Shown: positions 34,750 to 45,045, counted from the first letter of the stretch. The stretch: 46,408 bases of DNA from Gnomoniopsis sp. IMI 355080 (GCA_027946555.1 JAPEVC010000263.1:1-46408), one strand, 5' to 3'. Numbers and translations: made by a program. Notes: generated by a model not told the origin, from the sequence alone.

Positions 34750-35900
34750 ATCGGATGGTATTACTCAGTCTATAGGGAAGTACACAGCTTCAAATTAGAT
34801 ACGAGCAAATGCTTCGGAAAGAGAGAGTGTGTGTGCGCCCAAGAACCACGAGGATGCAACGGACCACGACAGGTTGTAGTACCAGCTTGTCAGTGCAGAC
34901 AAATCTCGCCTGCATATAACGACAAAGCAAGAATGCGAACCTGGAAAGCTATGTCTTTGCCAGAATACAGAGCTCTAAAAAGGATATGGCATTCATCAAC
35001 GTCAGCTCCGTAAGCGGCGGTGAAGAGTCGCATTGTTGGAAATTCACTCGAGCTGTCTTCCTGGATGATGCGAATTGGCAAATAAAAAAAAGCAAAGTTG
35101 GTTGATGGTAGACATAGACTTCTTGTTATTGTAGTCAAGCCTTGATATTGTACCTCGGTACTTATTAGATAGTAAGTTGTTGAAAGCCCGACAAGGTCAA
35201 AGTTCCGCTTCCGGTTCTTTATCAGACACTCGATATTTCCAGCACATTCATGAACGCAACAAGATCCAATTTGGAGATTCAAGGTGTCGAAAACATCAAG
35301 ATGTCGGATTTCCCTTGTAGTCTCGCCTGATAGAGATGCTAGAGTCGGTGTAGAATGGTAGGGCGTGAACTTTGAAGGACCCCCTGGAGCCAGGCTATAA
35401 TTTCTGCTTAGTGTCACGCGGCTCAACAGTGTGCTAGGCATTTTGGCGTCACTATTCAATCACGTTTCTGTTGTCAGAAGCTCTCCTAGCTTCTAATCTG
35501 AATAGGGGAAAAAAGACAGATGGACATAGGAGCATCGCTCTATTTTGTTGGTTGAAATTTCTCTCACACACGATCAAGAGGTGATGTACATGCCAAGGCT
35601 TGGCTGTAGTGCCTTTGGTTGCTGGCAAGCTCACAAACGCCCTATAAGGCTTGACTTGGAGGCCATGCTGAAACCAATGCACAGACTCGCATTGCTCAAA
35701 GCAAGTATTGGCGAGTGGCAGCTCGCGAGATAAAACTCTCGAAGGCCACCTCTTCAAACAGTCATCAGTCTCCACGTCCTCCAGTTCACACACACACACA
35801 CCCTCCTACTCCCTGCTTCCGCTCAAACAATCGACGGGTGAGTGAACCATTCTGTCAACGAAGAGAACAACTCAACAGCTCAAAACCACTCACAAGCACC
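34750..35900. other. 1.15 kb gap with CA repeat
   Basis: A 189-codon minus-strand frame (34890-35459) has no recognised motif. A (CA)n microsatellite lies at about 35787-35801, in what is probably the promoter or leader of the gene starting at 35901. The ~100 nt before that gene are C/A-rich, as in fungal leaders. Confidence 0.45.
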
Positions 35901-36329
35901 ATGAATCTCGTTTTCCTTGTCTTTGTCGTCCTCGTGTTCGGCGTGCCAGCCTATGAGCGTTATGAGCGCCGTCACCACCCAGACAACCCGGTCCCCACAC
36001 AGGTGAAATGGACGGCACAGATCGCCCTCGGCAGTGCCGCCGCCGCCTACAGTGTATGTCGGATCGTGACCCAGGTCCGAGGGTCAAACCCAAACACAGT
36101 CGCTGGTTCCTTCTACTGCTCGTCGCTGGGGGTTGCTGGAGGGGCCATGTCAGGCGGGGTGATGTCGCGGAAGTGGGAGGAAGGGGAGTGGGCGTACTAT
36201 CGGGAGGTGATTGAGAGGTTTGGGGTAGGATCGGGTAATAATTCGACGGTGGTGAAGGATGGCGAGAGGGGGAATGTGAGACCTAAGGGAAGTCAAGAGG
36301 GCACCGGGACGGAGACGAAAGAGTTGTAG
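35901..36329 (+). CDS. Small membrane protein, unknown function
   Basis: A 142-aa single-exon frame whose ATG lies in AGCACCATGAA after a C/A-rich leader. The N-terminus NLVFLVFVVLVFGVPAY is strongly hydrophobic (signal anchor). A second segment surrounds WTAQIALGSAAAAYSVCRIV, and a third, glycine-rich one surrounds FYCSSLGVAGGAMSGGVM. The C-terminal ~55 residues are polar and end in Gly/Glu/Lys-rich sequence. I do not recognise a family. Codon use and start context look like a real gene, but it lacks a homologue I can name and could be longer through an unseen intron. Confidence 0.5.
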   Translation: MNLVFLVFVVLVFGVPAYERYERRHHPDNPVPTQVKWTAQIALGSAAAAYSVCRIVTQVRGSNPNTVAGSFYCSSLGVAGGAMSGGVMSRKWEEGEWAYYREVIERFGVGSGNNSTVVKDGERGNVRPKGSQEGTGTETKEL

Positions 36330-37321
36330 GCGGGGGGTTGGACTGTGTCTGAGGTCAACCGCCTGGGCACGGCGCAGAATTGCTTATTTGGGAAGGGCAA
36401 ATTCGATGAGCCTCTGATTTGATGTTTTCTCATTCCGTTAGACAGAAGAGGTCTCAAACAATCCAGCTGTGTGAGTCTTTCTATCTATACGCGTCACCTA
36501 AGCGTCATTTGTACCGCATCTTTGCTCATGAGTCTATGTAGGAGAAGCTTTTGTGCTCGAGCTATCGCGAAGATACTAGTAGGGCCACGGATCCAGCTAG
36601 ATGTTAATGCTATCCATGAAATCTTCTCAACCCTGATTTTACACTTGTCTACACTACATGGCTCGTGTTGGCACCAGCCGTTCGGCCAAGTCAGCAGTCA
36701 GCCTTGGAGGCTACCTAGAGATATATACTGATTAAGTTTGGCAATCTACAAACTATGTATAAATCCCGACAGGCACGCTGTACATTACAGCCACTGTACA
36801 TCACTCCGCTTGGCCTCTATTCGGGAGGAGCGGTCCAAGGATTCATTGACCAAGCTTGGGTAGCTGATTCAATCTTTGGCCACCCTCGACAACAGCCCAG
36901 GGTAGATTGATCTTTGAGGATAATGCTGCACCACCATTTGATAGGATCATGGTAAAGCCCAAGGTCATTGTCAAACCTACCAATAGGTATCCCTTCAGGT
37001 TCCTAGGCAAATCCAGGAAGGTAGACAGGCAGATTTTACACTTCTCGAGTGGGAGTCTCAGTCACTGTGGCAAGACACTGCGCAGCAGCGTGTTTCTTCG
37101 CTTTGTTGCTCCACTTGTTGGCGTCTGAGCCTCGCACTCAGACATAACATTACCAACCTACCCACAAGATATAAACCAACCTGTTCCATTCCTGCCCGTT
37201 TGACAATATCTTGGTTTCCACCTCCAATGTTCTCTTTTTTGATCAAACTGCCCATAAATATCCAAAAAATCAAATTTCTTCGCATCGCCTGATTTGTTCC
37301 TCCACTCAAACTGACCAAACC
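36330..37321. other. 1 kb gap upstream of exonuclease gene
   Basis: No exon chain or domain seen. The last ~150 nt are C/A- and pyrimidine-rich, matching a 5' leader for the gene at 37322. Confidence 0.45.
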
Positions 37322-38558
37322 ATGGCCACCATCGACCCTACGCCCGTGTACGTGGCCCAGCTGTTGTCCATGGTCCACAGCCCAAGCAACCTGTCGTCCA
37401 AGGGCTTCGTCCAAAAGGCACTGACGCAGGGCGAGCTGCTCAAGAAAGCACGCTGCAAAAAGTGCAATAAACGTAAGTTTGGCATGGCTACAGTGGTGCA
37501 CCCAAGCCCAACCCAGCTACGTTATACTTGAGGTGTGCCTTTTGACTGACAAGAACGCATCCAAATCTCAAGGGCCGCCCAAGTCAAAACCACGGAAGTT
37601 CAAGCCCAAGCCCAAGCCCAAGCAAGAGAGCGAGATTGAGAGTCAGACGCCAGTGATGTCCAGCAATGGTCCCATCGATGCTCCAAGCACTCCTCCTACT
37701 ACTGGGCCGCCTCACCACCCAACAGGGCAACAACTTTCACGTCCACAAATAAAGATCCAAGGAAATTGCTTCAAATGCAATAACATCGGACACAGAGCCG
37801 CCGACTGCCCTGAGAAGAAGGACACTGTCATGCCTAATGGCGGCGACCAAGAATCACCAAAGCCACTATGTCAATGGCATCCCGGCGCGCGTCGCGGACA
37901 GGTTCGACTCCTCCTCCTCCTCTCTTACACTCCAACCCCCTCCTTCTACCCTTGCTAACCTCCCCATTCCCACGAAGCAGATTTACTTCTGCTGTCACGC
38001 ACACGTCTCCACACCAGGCTGCCGCACCGCCCCAGCCCACACCCTCCCCACAGAACTAACCCCAGCCCTCACCACACGCTTCCAAGTCCACCCCACGCCG
38101 CCGCCATCAGAGCACACCACCTCCACCACCACCACCACCACCAAAGCCCTCGCCGTCGCCATCGACTGCGAAATGGGCACAGCACTCGACGGCGAATCCG
38201 AACTCATCCGCGTCACCGTCCTCGACTACTTCTCCGGCCTACCCCTAGTCGACTCGCTAGTATGGCCAGACGTCGACATGGCACACTACAACACGCGCTG
38301 GTCGGGCGTCACACGCGGGGACATGCAACGAGCTAAGCGCGAAGGAATGTGTTTGCTGGGCGTGGCGGCGGCGCGCCGCGAGGTCTGGCGGTATGTGGGC
38401 GTCGACACGGTCGTGGTGGGCCACGATGTGAAGAATGATTTGCGCGCGTTGCGGTGGGCGCATGGGGTGGTGGTGGACTCGTTGTTGGTGGAGGAGGCGG
38501 CGAGGAAGAAGGAGGCTTCGAAGAAGCCTGCGAGCATTGTCGAGAAAGGAAATGGCGG

Positions 38559-38593
<35 letters not shown>

Positions 38594-38892
38594 CTGCTGC
38601 TGCTGCTGCTGGTTCATCTGGTGACTCTTCTAAAAGTTTGGATGTGGATGCACCGGTGGCTGTCTCCGAGCAAGGCGGAGGGGCCACTCAGGATGCTATA
38701 AAGCCCAAGGCGCCAGGCTTGAGTCTGAAGGATGTATCGAAGCTGCGCCTGGACAGGGACATCCAGAAACGTACCCATGACAGCTTCGAGGATGCTCTAG
38801 CATCTCGCGACATTGTTCATTACCATGCGATGGCGAGCATCTTTGAAGACTGGCTCAGGACCATGATTTGGGGTGTGCAAGAAATGCAGTGA
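37322..38892 (+). CDS. Zinc-knuckle DEDDh RNA exonuclease (Rex-like)
   Basis: Predicted 3'-5' RNA exonuclease of the DEDDh superfamily, fungal branch with N-terminal zinc-binding Cys. Exons 37322-37472, 37573-37901 and 37981-38892 give 463 aa. Exon 1 has VAQLLSMVHSPSNLSSKG and CKKCNK. Exon 2 has a basic (KP)n stretch, a CCHC zinc knuckle CFKCNNIGHRAADC (C116, C119, H124, C129) and CQWHPGARRGQ, which splices onto IYFCCHAHVSTPGC. The nuclease core follows: Asp222 and Glu224 in AVAIDCEMGTALDGESELIR, Asp313 in VVGHDVKNDLRALRW, and His426/Asp431 in THDSFEDALASRD, a complete DEDDh set. An Asp11-Ala6 run interrupts the core at about 354-370. The intron 1 acceptor (CTCAAG at 37572) was chosen because it alone keeps phase after a good CTGAC branch site. 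RNA target unknown. Converges with hacA. Confidence 0.86.
38560..38610 (+). repeat. (GAT)11(GCT)6 coding trinucleotide repeat
   Basis: Perfect GAT x11 (38560-38592) then GCT x6 (38593-38610) in the exonuclease gene, coding Asp11-Ala6. It lies between the second and third catalytic blocks, so length variation would alter a surface loop without shifting frame. Confidence 0.95.
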
Positions 38893-39058
38893 GATATAGA
38901 TACTGTTCGATGTGGGCAGACATAAAGGCATTGTCGGAACAAGGTGGTCAGAGTATGGCAGCATATCACAAGTTGAGTAACGAGTAGACGAGTGTGGGAG
39001 GTAGACATCTAAATCAAATTGACTAGGCTAGCACCCCAAAATGACCCCGTAAAGAGGT

Positions 39059-40608
39059 TCAATTGCGACCCGTAGACACCGATGAACGCCTGACCCGAGT
39101 TGCAGGTCGCTCGCCTGATGGTTGTCGAGTGCATTTATCGTCCCGCGCCCTTTTACGCCCTGCTATTTTTTCAGACAATTCAAGCCCCTGAGCCCGGAGC
39201 TGCTCCCTCTTTTCGATCCTCGCCTCCAACTGACGAATTGCAAACAATAGCGAAATCAAACGTTCCTTCGACGGCATCTTATCCATCCAACCCTGCATCA
39301 AAGGCAAAGCGCCAATCCACAAACCAGGCAACTCCCGCGCGTCAACCTTGGCCTCATTATCCCTAGTGAGCTGGAACCGCAGTACCGCGAGCGTCGCATC
39401 CTGTAGAGGACGCGCCAGCTGACGGTTGCTGGTAAGAAGCTTCCTGAGGGTTTTGAAGCGCAAGGTCTTCTTGCTGGAGTTGTTGGTCGTCGATGGCGCC
39501 GTCGCCGGCGTGCATGTCGTTGGTGTAGACGAATTGGTCGAGGAAGTCGAGGTCGACAGAGAATTCGTCACGAGGAGGATGATCGATATCAATGAGGCTT
39601 GATTCTGGCGAAGGGATGTCGCCAAACTCATGAAACTCAGTATAGTTGCCGAAAAGTGCGTTGCCAGGCTCAAAAGCGGCGACATGGCTGTCGAAAGAGA
39701 CGTCGACTCCACCGGCCGTTGACACAGCAGGTCTTGGCACAATACTGCTGCAGAGTATTGTGTCGAACGGGTAGTGGAGTCGGTCGTCTGCTCCGCGACA
39801 GCGCCGTCGAGTTCGGCCATAGCGTCGCTCGGTACAGTGGCGAATTCTGGCTCTTCAGCGACAGGCGAAAGGGCTGGTGATATGGATGCGGGGTTGCAAG
39901 TATTTGGAGTGCCTTGGTGGCTCTTGATAATGTCGTTGATGAGGTCTACGGCGCCCTGGGACATGCGCGGCTTCTCTTCCAAGTCCACTTCATCCTCAGG
40001 CTTTGTAGCTGGTGGGGTGAAGACCAAAGCCTGCGAAAGGGTCGGAGAGGAAGCGGAAGCGGCGGCGGACGCAGGGGTATACCCGGGCCTGACCTTCTTC
40101 AACTCTTTTTCAAGTTGCTCGTTGCGTTGTGAGAGCATGAGCAAGGCGTCCTCGAGCTCCTTATTCCTCATGGCGAGGGCCTCGGTCTCTTGACGCTTTC
40201 GCTCCCGAGAGGACTGGGCGGCACGACGGTTGCGGAGGACTCGCTCGACTCTCCGCTGTTCCTTCTCGTCTTCAGTCTTGGCCCGCTTTCTGTAAACATG
40301 TCAGTATGTAATGATCGGCGACGGGTTGACTCCCGAGTCTTTAGCGAGGCTACGAACCGTGGGGGCAGACTAGTCTTGGGTTCAGGGAGGACCTGGCCCC
40401 ATGACTTCCTCTTCTTGGGCTTCTTCTCTCCAGCCTCGGGTGTGGCCTCCGGCATGGGGGAGGAGGTGTCCCTGTCGGGTGTTGCCCAGAGGTCCACTGT
40501 ATCCATCGAGGGTGTTGCCTCGGCGCTGAAAAGAGAAGGCATCATGCCCTCGTCTGCTGGGACGTCCTCATGTTTTACGAGAGGCGAAGGGGTCATGTAG
40601 TGCTCCAT
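39059..40608 (-). CDS. hacA: hacA unspliced-mRNA product (alternative frame)
   Basis: If the Ire1-type intron stays in, the frame continues from QYSAAVLCQDLLCQRP to a stop at 39059, giving 493 aa instead of 384. From 39727 to 39363 the same DNA is read in two frames. Beyond the spliced stop the unspliced frame goes on alone for ~100 codons with protein-like composition: KTLRFKTLRKLLTSNRQLAR, PLQDATLAVLRFQL, LWIGALPLMQGWMDKM and KERLISLLFAIRQLEARIEK, then a basic end (KIAGRKRARDDK). Low Ser bias and amphipathic spacing here contrast with the Ser/Thr-rich overlap segment. Whether it is translated, degraded or functional (as XBP1u is in animals) is not shown by sequence. Confidence 0.7.
39363..40608 (-). 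CDS. hacA: HacA/Hac1 bZIP transcription factor, spliced (active) form
   Basis: Master transcription factor of the unfolded protein response; its mRNA is activated in the cytoplasm by Ire1. Exon 1 is 40358-40608. A normal spliceosomal intron (40290-40357) follows. Exon 2 runs 40289-39751, then the unconventional intron 39750-39728, then 39727-39363. This gives 384 aa (385 if 20 nt are removed). Signature KSWGQVLPEPKTSLPP joins across the first intron to RKRAKTEDEKEQRRVERV, then the basic region VLRNRRAAQSSRERKRQE and a leucine-zipper-like heptad helix (about 84-147). The frame after unconventional splicing encodes an acidic activation tail (SPESSLIDIDHPPRDEFSVD) and ends GASSTGCDARGTAVPAH, like other fungal Hac1 C-termini. 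Start: ATG at 40608; the frame open to 40629 has no ATG. No ATG occurs on this strand for 517 nt upstream. Confidence 0.95.
39728..39750 (-). promoter_or_regulatory. hacA: Unconventional (Ire1-type) intron of hacA
   Basis: Read on the minus strand, 39762-39738 is a perfect 9-bp hairpin: CACAATACT, loop CTGCAGC, AGTATTGTG. The loop fits the Ire1 consensus CNG|CNGN, cut between 39751 and 39750. The second site is loop CTGCTGT (39730-39724), closed by GAC/GTC with GCC/GGC outside, cut between 39728 and 39727. Removing the 23 nt between the cuts moves translation into the frame of the activation tail. A cut after CAG at 39748 would remove 20 nt and give the same frame with one more Ala. No GT-AG signals are used. 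Confidence 0.9.
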
Positions 40609-43600
40609 GTTGGCCGTGATGATATACAAGAATGGACGAGACGAAGGTAGAAAGTCGATGGGGGAGATCGTTGATGGTCCCTTGGTGTTCTTGAAGTCGA
40701 ATGTGGGGATACGCCAACAAGCTGTGGGGCAAATGCAGATGGCGGAGGTCTACTGCAGCCAAACTGTGGATTTATTGGGGAGACCACACTATTCAAAGTG
40801 TGGAAATCGTTGTGTAGTTTGTCAAGTTGATGAAACAAGACAAGAACAACGATGAAGGACGTGGGTGGTGTTAACACCTATTAAAGACAGAGTCCTAACG
40901 TCTTGATACTAAAATGGCTGTACAAGAAATAACGCTGGTGCCTAAAGCCAAAAAGAGAGTATGGTTATGATGACGACTAGCGATGAGTCAAGAGAGTGAG
41001 GAGGAATTGGTGATGGTATGGGGCGTGAAAGGGACAGGCTACACCAGAGGTTGGTGTTGCGGAAACGTGGCCTCTTTTGTAGAGCACAGGACCTCGAGGG
41101 CAATCGCCCCTGAGTTCCCTTGCCCCATCCTGAGGCACGCAATTGGGGGTAGGTACGTACCTGCCTCAGCCCCTTGGAGGGTCGGGATGAGCTGAGACTT
41201 GACTAGTGGATTCTATCGACATGGGTGCAGGGTGTGTGGCATGGCCACAGTGGGTGTGTCAATAAATAGCCCATCTTACTAGTATTCCCGTCGTAACCGT
41301 CTAGGCAGCATTTGGAAAGAAAAGATCGTATGTCTACATCCGGACTGTATGATGATGTTGGGCTGAAGATCGAGTGTTCATCAATTTGAAATATACACCT
41401 GGATTCTCGTTCCAGTCCATATGCTTCCACGTAGTGGCTGTTCCAAGGGATAAGAAAGATGCCAAACCAAGGGTGTGTTAACAACACTCCCCACCGCCTG
41501 GCATCTTCCGGTGGGTGCACTAACTTGGCGACTACCAGAGTCAGCAGGTAATCTGATAGCGATGTCGTGTCAGAACTTAGTTCCGTTCCAAAAATGGAAG
41601 TCGGATCTGGAAGGCCGGGGAGGAAGGCGACCCTGAAGGAAGGCAAGGGACCACACAAGGCGACCATGTGCTGACTTGCCACCATCAGCTTGAAAGGGCA
41701 AATGTACATCAGCAGCAATACACAGTAAGCACGACATTTCGGGGTCCTTGGCAACTGACTGCCCTTCCTACTATATCCCGTCCCCAGGACGATCTGAACC
41801 ATCTCTCCTGGATTCACATATAGAGGATCGGCCATCCCTTTACGCTTCGTCTTCCGATTTCCCGTAGAGCTGCCCTCTTCAGACCGCGACCCTCACCCAC
41901 CTGGACATGACAGAGAGAGTGTATTCGTAGACCGCTATACAATTGCTCCTTACCACCACCACACCGACAAGACCAAGTTCCCCATGGCCTAGAAACATCG
42001 ACCGCCAAGATAACCCACTCCCTTGCCGCCGGTCTCCACGGGCCAGCAGCAGCACCAGCACCAGCAGCACCGGCACCTGCAGAGCACAGTCGTCCCATCT
42101 TCTATCTTTCTCACCGTTGATGAACAACGACTCGACGACGTGGACGGGCCAGCAACAACAAAGCAGCCAGCAATCAAGTTGAAAACGGCGCAGCCGAGCC
42201 AGCGGTGACGGGGCTTTGGCACAGGGCGGTGATGATATGCGGAATCCCGGCTCCATGATCGTTGTTCCGGTCCGCACGCCCCGTAAGCCGTCAGCCCGCG
42301 GGGTGGGGACTTTTCGTGCCTGGCTTTCGTTCCCACCCAAGAGACGACAACAAAATCCCCACCAAAACTCTGGGGGAAAGAAGAAGGGGGCCTAGATGGC
42401 CCGGCGCCCAATGACCTTACCCAGTGGCAGTGGTGTGGCAAAAGTGGGTATATTGCTACTTTACTTGCTGTCGGCTGTCTGGCTATTCTATGTAAGTGTC
42501 CCGTACTCCGTAGCTCATGTGGGTCCCCCACTGAAGCGGTAGGTGTGGGCGGAGCCCATGGTCATTGCTCGTGTTTCGAGAAGCTTGGAAGCTCTGGCTG
42601 GACCCTCTGGATCCGAGCCCCCCTAGCGAGCAAGCTACGACGCAATCAGTGCTCCACGCCAGACAGCCAGCGAAGTCTACGTCCGAGGGGCATGGAAGGC
42701 AAAACCAAAAAAAAAAGGGGGCGGGGCTTTCTTGTCTGTTCCCATCGACGACTATCAAATGGACAAAGCTGTTTGACCGCAAGCGCAGTACGTAGGTAGG
42801 CAAACAAGAGCCCGTGCAGTCAAGCTTTGCTGTCATCGATTCAATACTACATAGTAGAGAGTGTGAGGATCGCCACCGGCAGGTTCTTCCTTGCTTGACA
42901 GGTTCGTTTGGCTCGCGCGCTCTCTTGAAACATCGTCGAGACTGGACGCACCGCGAGCGTCTGTGGTTTGTCTGAAGTCTGACTACGCCTCGTGCAGCCT
43001 TTCAGACGAAACGACTCGGTGCGACTTTGTTTCTACTCAACTTTTTTTTATTTTAATAATATGGTATTTAAATTCACCTGAGGGGGGCCAACGCAGATCC
43101 ACGGGGTTGTTATTAGTACAGCAATGCCGCGCAGCCGATGACAACTCCCGGTACGCGTTCCTCACGGGATGGTTGTCGCGGCGCCTGAATCTTTTTATGC
43201 TTTGGACGCCGGGGGTGGCTCGGAAGGCCGAATGAAAAAATGCTGATGAAACCCCTCCCACACTTATGTTAGGTCCACGGCACAGAAGCCGAAGAAGGGT
43301 CCCAATCTAGGGTCCAATTTCGAACCGTTTGGGGAAATTGCCTTGCTTTGATTGATGGACAACCACCTCTTACGGGATGGTCGGGGATTTAATACCAGCC
43401 TTCAATCAATCTGCTGCGACACACACACACACACGCACACGTCGCCCGTTTTGGCCTGACTATTGAGGCACTCCTAAATGATCAACGAAGCTATAAAGTG
43501 CCGTCCTGATTTGGCAGCTATCCCTTCCGCCGGCATTAATGGTCACTTATTTAGAGACTGATGCGGCCAAACTAGTCGGAATTGCAGAGCGACGCTTCCC

Positions 43601-44472
43601 TTTTGCTTTTCCGCCGCGAGCCTAACCAACAAAGAAAGGGATATATGGAAAGCCTATTGAGGCGGGCCTAATCAAGTTCTTGCTTGCCCAGAAGAGAAGG
43701 GATTTGCCAAGCGGTCCTTGTCTTACGGTCTTAGTAGATGTGGCACGGAAGCTCGCATATCGTTGGTCCTCTTCGTGCTGGCGTTCAACTGGACCTATGC
43801 AGGTCTCAGTGGGCTCACTCAGCCGTCGGCCGCTTTCGTGCATCATTCGTGAGATTCCTGTGCAAGTGCCCATCTAGTGCTCCGTAAGCCCACATGCGTC
43901 CTTAAAGGAGGAGGGTGAGTGCATCAACCAAGAAAGGGACGTGGTGCTCTCCGCGACGAGTCTCTGAGAACACGGGCTACCCGGGTTAGGGTTTATTGTT
44001 CTCTCTTCCCTCCTGTTTGTAAGGGCTTCGCAAGGATGATGGCGTCAGCCAGGTGCTGTTCGAACCAGCAGTGAGTGGGTCCCCTTTTTGGTTTGACTCG
44101 GTCTTCGAACGTTGCTTTGATGATGAGATGCTGAAACCCGAAATGACGCCTAGCGAAAACGCAAAAATGATTAGTTCAAGAGACAATAAGCTCTGCGCGG
44201 TCTCGTCTGGACTGTCTCGCACGTGGGCTATGGACAAAACACCATGCTCTCAGCAATAGAGGTAATCTTGAGTCGTAATCAAATCGAGCGGCTGGGCTGA
44301 TTCTGTACGACATCTCCGTTGGACCCGAAATGAGAGATCTTACGAGGCATCGAAACTATGATATTTTCGAACTTGGCACTGACACACACGTACTCATACA
44401 TACACAGAATACAAGTCTCGTTTCGTGCCTTGGGAGGGCCGGAGGGCCGGAGGGCTAGGTAGCTAGCTGCCT
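40609..44472. other. 3.9 kb gap upstream of hacA
   Basis: The segment next to hacA (40609-41125) lacks any minus-strand ATG and is likely its leader. Further out, a 210-codon minus-strand frame (41203-41835) and overlapping frames at 41814-42531 have no recognised motif. A CAG/CAC-rich trinucleotide stretch lies at about 42040-42075. A (CA)n run lies at about 43420-43440. The A/C-rich and GC-shifted patches at 42.5-44.2 kb contain no exon chain that I could support. This is the largest unexplained gap in the window; a lncRNA or an intron-rich gene could be hidden. Confidence 0.4.
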
Positions 44473-45045
44473 TCACACATCAGGATCCCAATTACCATTC
44501 CGGCCCTTCACAATGCCACCGATATCACTGGTGACCCAGCCGCCGTAGAAATCACCCGGCTGCGGCTCGACCTTTTCGCCGTCCACAAAACAGTCCCACG
44601 GCCCGGCGTAGAAGGAAAGGTAGTCCTTGATCGGTTCGAAGCCCGGGGTTGGCTTCTCGTAGGACCAGATGCGGTCGGCCACGGTCTGGGAGGGGTTGGT
44701 CGGGTTGGCCAAGGCCCAGTATGTCGCCCGGCCTTTCCATTCACACCAGGTCTTGCGGGGTGTTTGTGTGAGAGGGACTTTGAGCGAAGAGGGAGGAAGA
44801 TAATAGGCTGTTTCGAGTGTGAGTATTTCGTCTAGCTCTGATTGTGTGTATGTATGTGTGTGTGTTTGATATGTCTTGTAATGTGTGTACATACTTGGAG
44901 GATGATGAGTCTCCAGGACCCAATATGCATCCTTGGTATCAGCGATCAACTCGCCGTTCCACTTTACCTGCAGATGTCTAGGCGTCTTCTCCAGCAGCGG
45001 TGGCCGGGGAAAGGACTGCACGTTGAGCTTTGTCTTGGAAGACAT
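44473..45045 (-). CDS. DUF427 domain protein
   Basis: Two exons, 44895-45045 and 44473-44807, with an 87-nt phase-1 intron, give 161 aa. The junction restores WVLETHHPPTYYLPPSSLKV, the family's core. Further DUF427 landmarks: HLQVKWNGELIADTKDAY, TWCEWKGRATYWALANP, DRIWSYEKPTPGFEPIKDYL and SFYAGPWDCFVDGEKV, ending in DFYGGWVTSDIGG. This small beta-rich domain is widespread in bacteria and fungi; its biochemical role is unknown to me. The intron is built of TGTG/TATG-type dinucleotide repeats. I chose the ATG at 45045 (AAGATGTC context, start of similarity). The frame is open to 45159 and contains a hydrophobic stretch (PQLLFLLILGLSLSYY) that would make an alternative signal-bearing N-terminus. 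It is divergent from the ESCRT-III gene. Confidence 0.87.
   Translation of the reverse strand: MSSKTKLNVQSFPRPPLLEKTPRHLQVKWNGELIADTKDAYWVLETHHPPSMYTHYKTYQTHTHTYTQSELDEILTLETAYYLPPSSLKVPLTQTPRKTWCEWKGRATYWALANPTNPSQTVADRIWSYEKPTPGFEPIKDYLSFYAGPWDCFVDGEKVEPQPGDFYGGWVTSDIGGIVKGRNGNWDPDV
44808..44894 (-). repeat. TG/CA-rich microsatellite forming the DUF427 intron
   Basis: The intron consists largely of GTATGT/GTGTGT (minus strand ACACAC/CATACA) units between donor GTATGT and acceptor AAACAG. Length variation would change only the intron. Confidence 0.7.

Noticed and set aside
34890..35459. 189-codon minus-strand open frame
   Set aside because: No family resemblance and no exon partner; insufficient to call a gene.
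37901..37911. GGTTCGACTCC resembles a tRNA B box
   Set aside because: It lies at the exon 2/intron 2 boundary of the exonuclease gene; no A box or acceptor-stem pairing is found around it.
38560..38610. Poly-Met/Leu and poly-His/Gln frames across the GAT/GCT repeat
   Set aside because: Shadow frames of the trinucleotide repeat; the Asp/Ala frame belongs to the complete exonuclease.
41203..41835. 210-codon minus-strand open frame upstream of hacA
   Set aside because: Starts with ATG but shows no domain, signal or repeats I can recognise; kept only as part of an unexplained gap.
43419..43440. CA/CACG repeat considered as a CRISPR-like or telomere-like array
   Set aside because: Simple dinucleotide microsatellite without spacers or higher-order unit.
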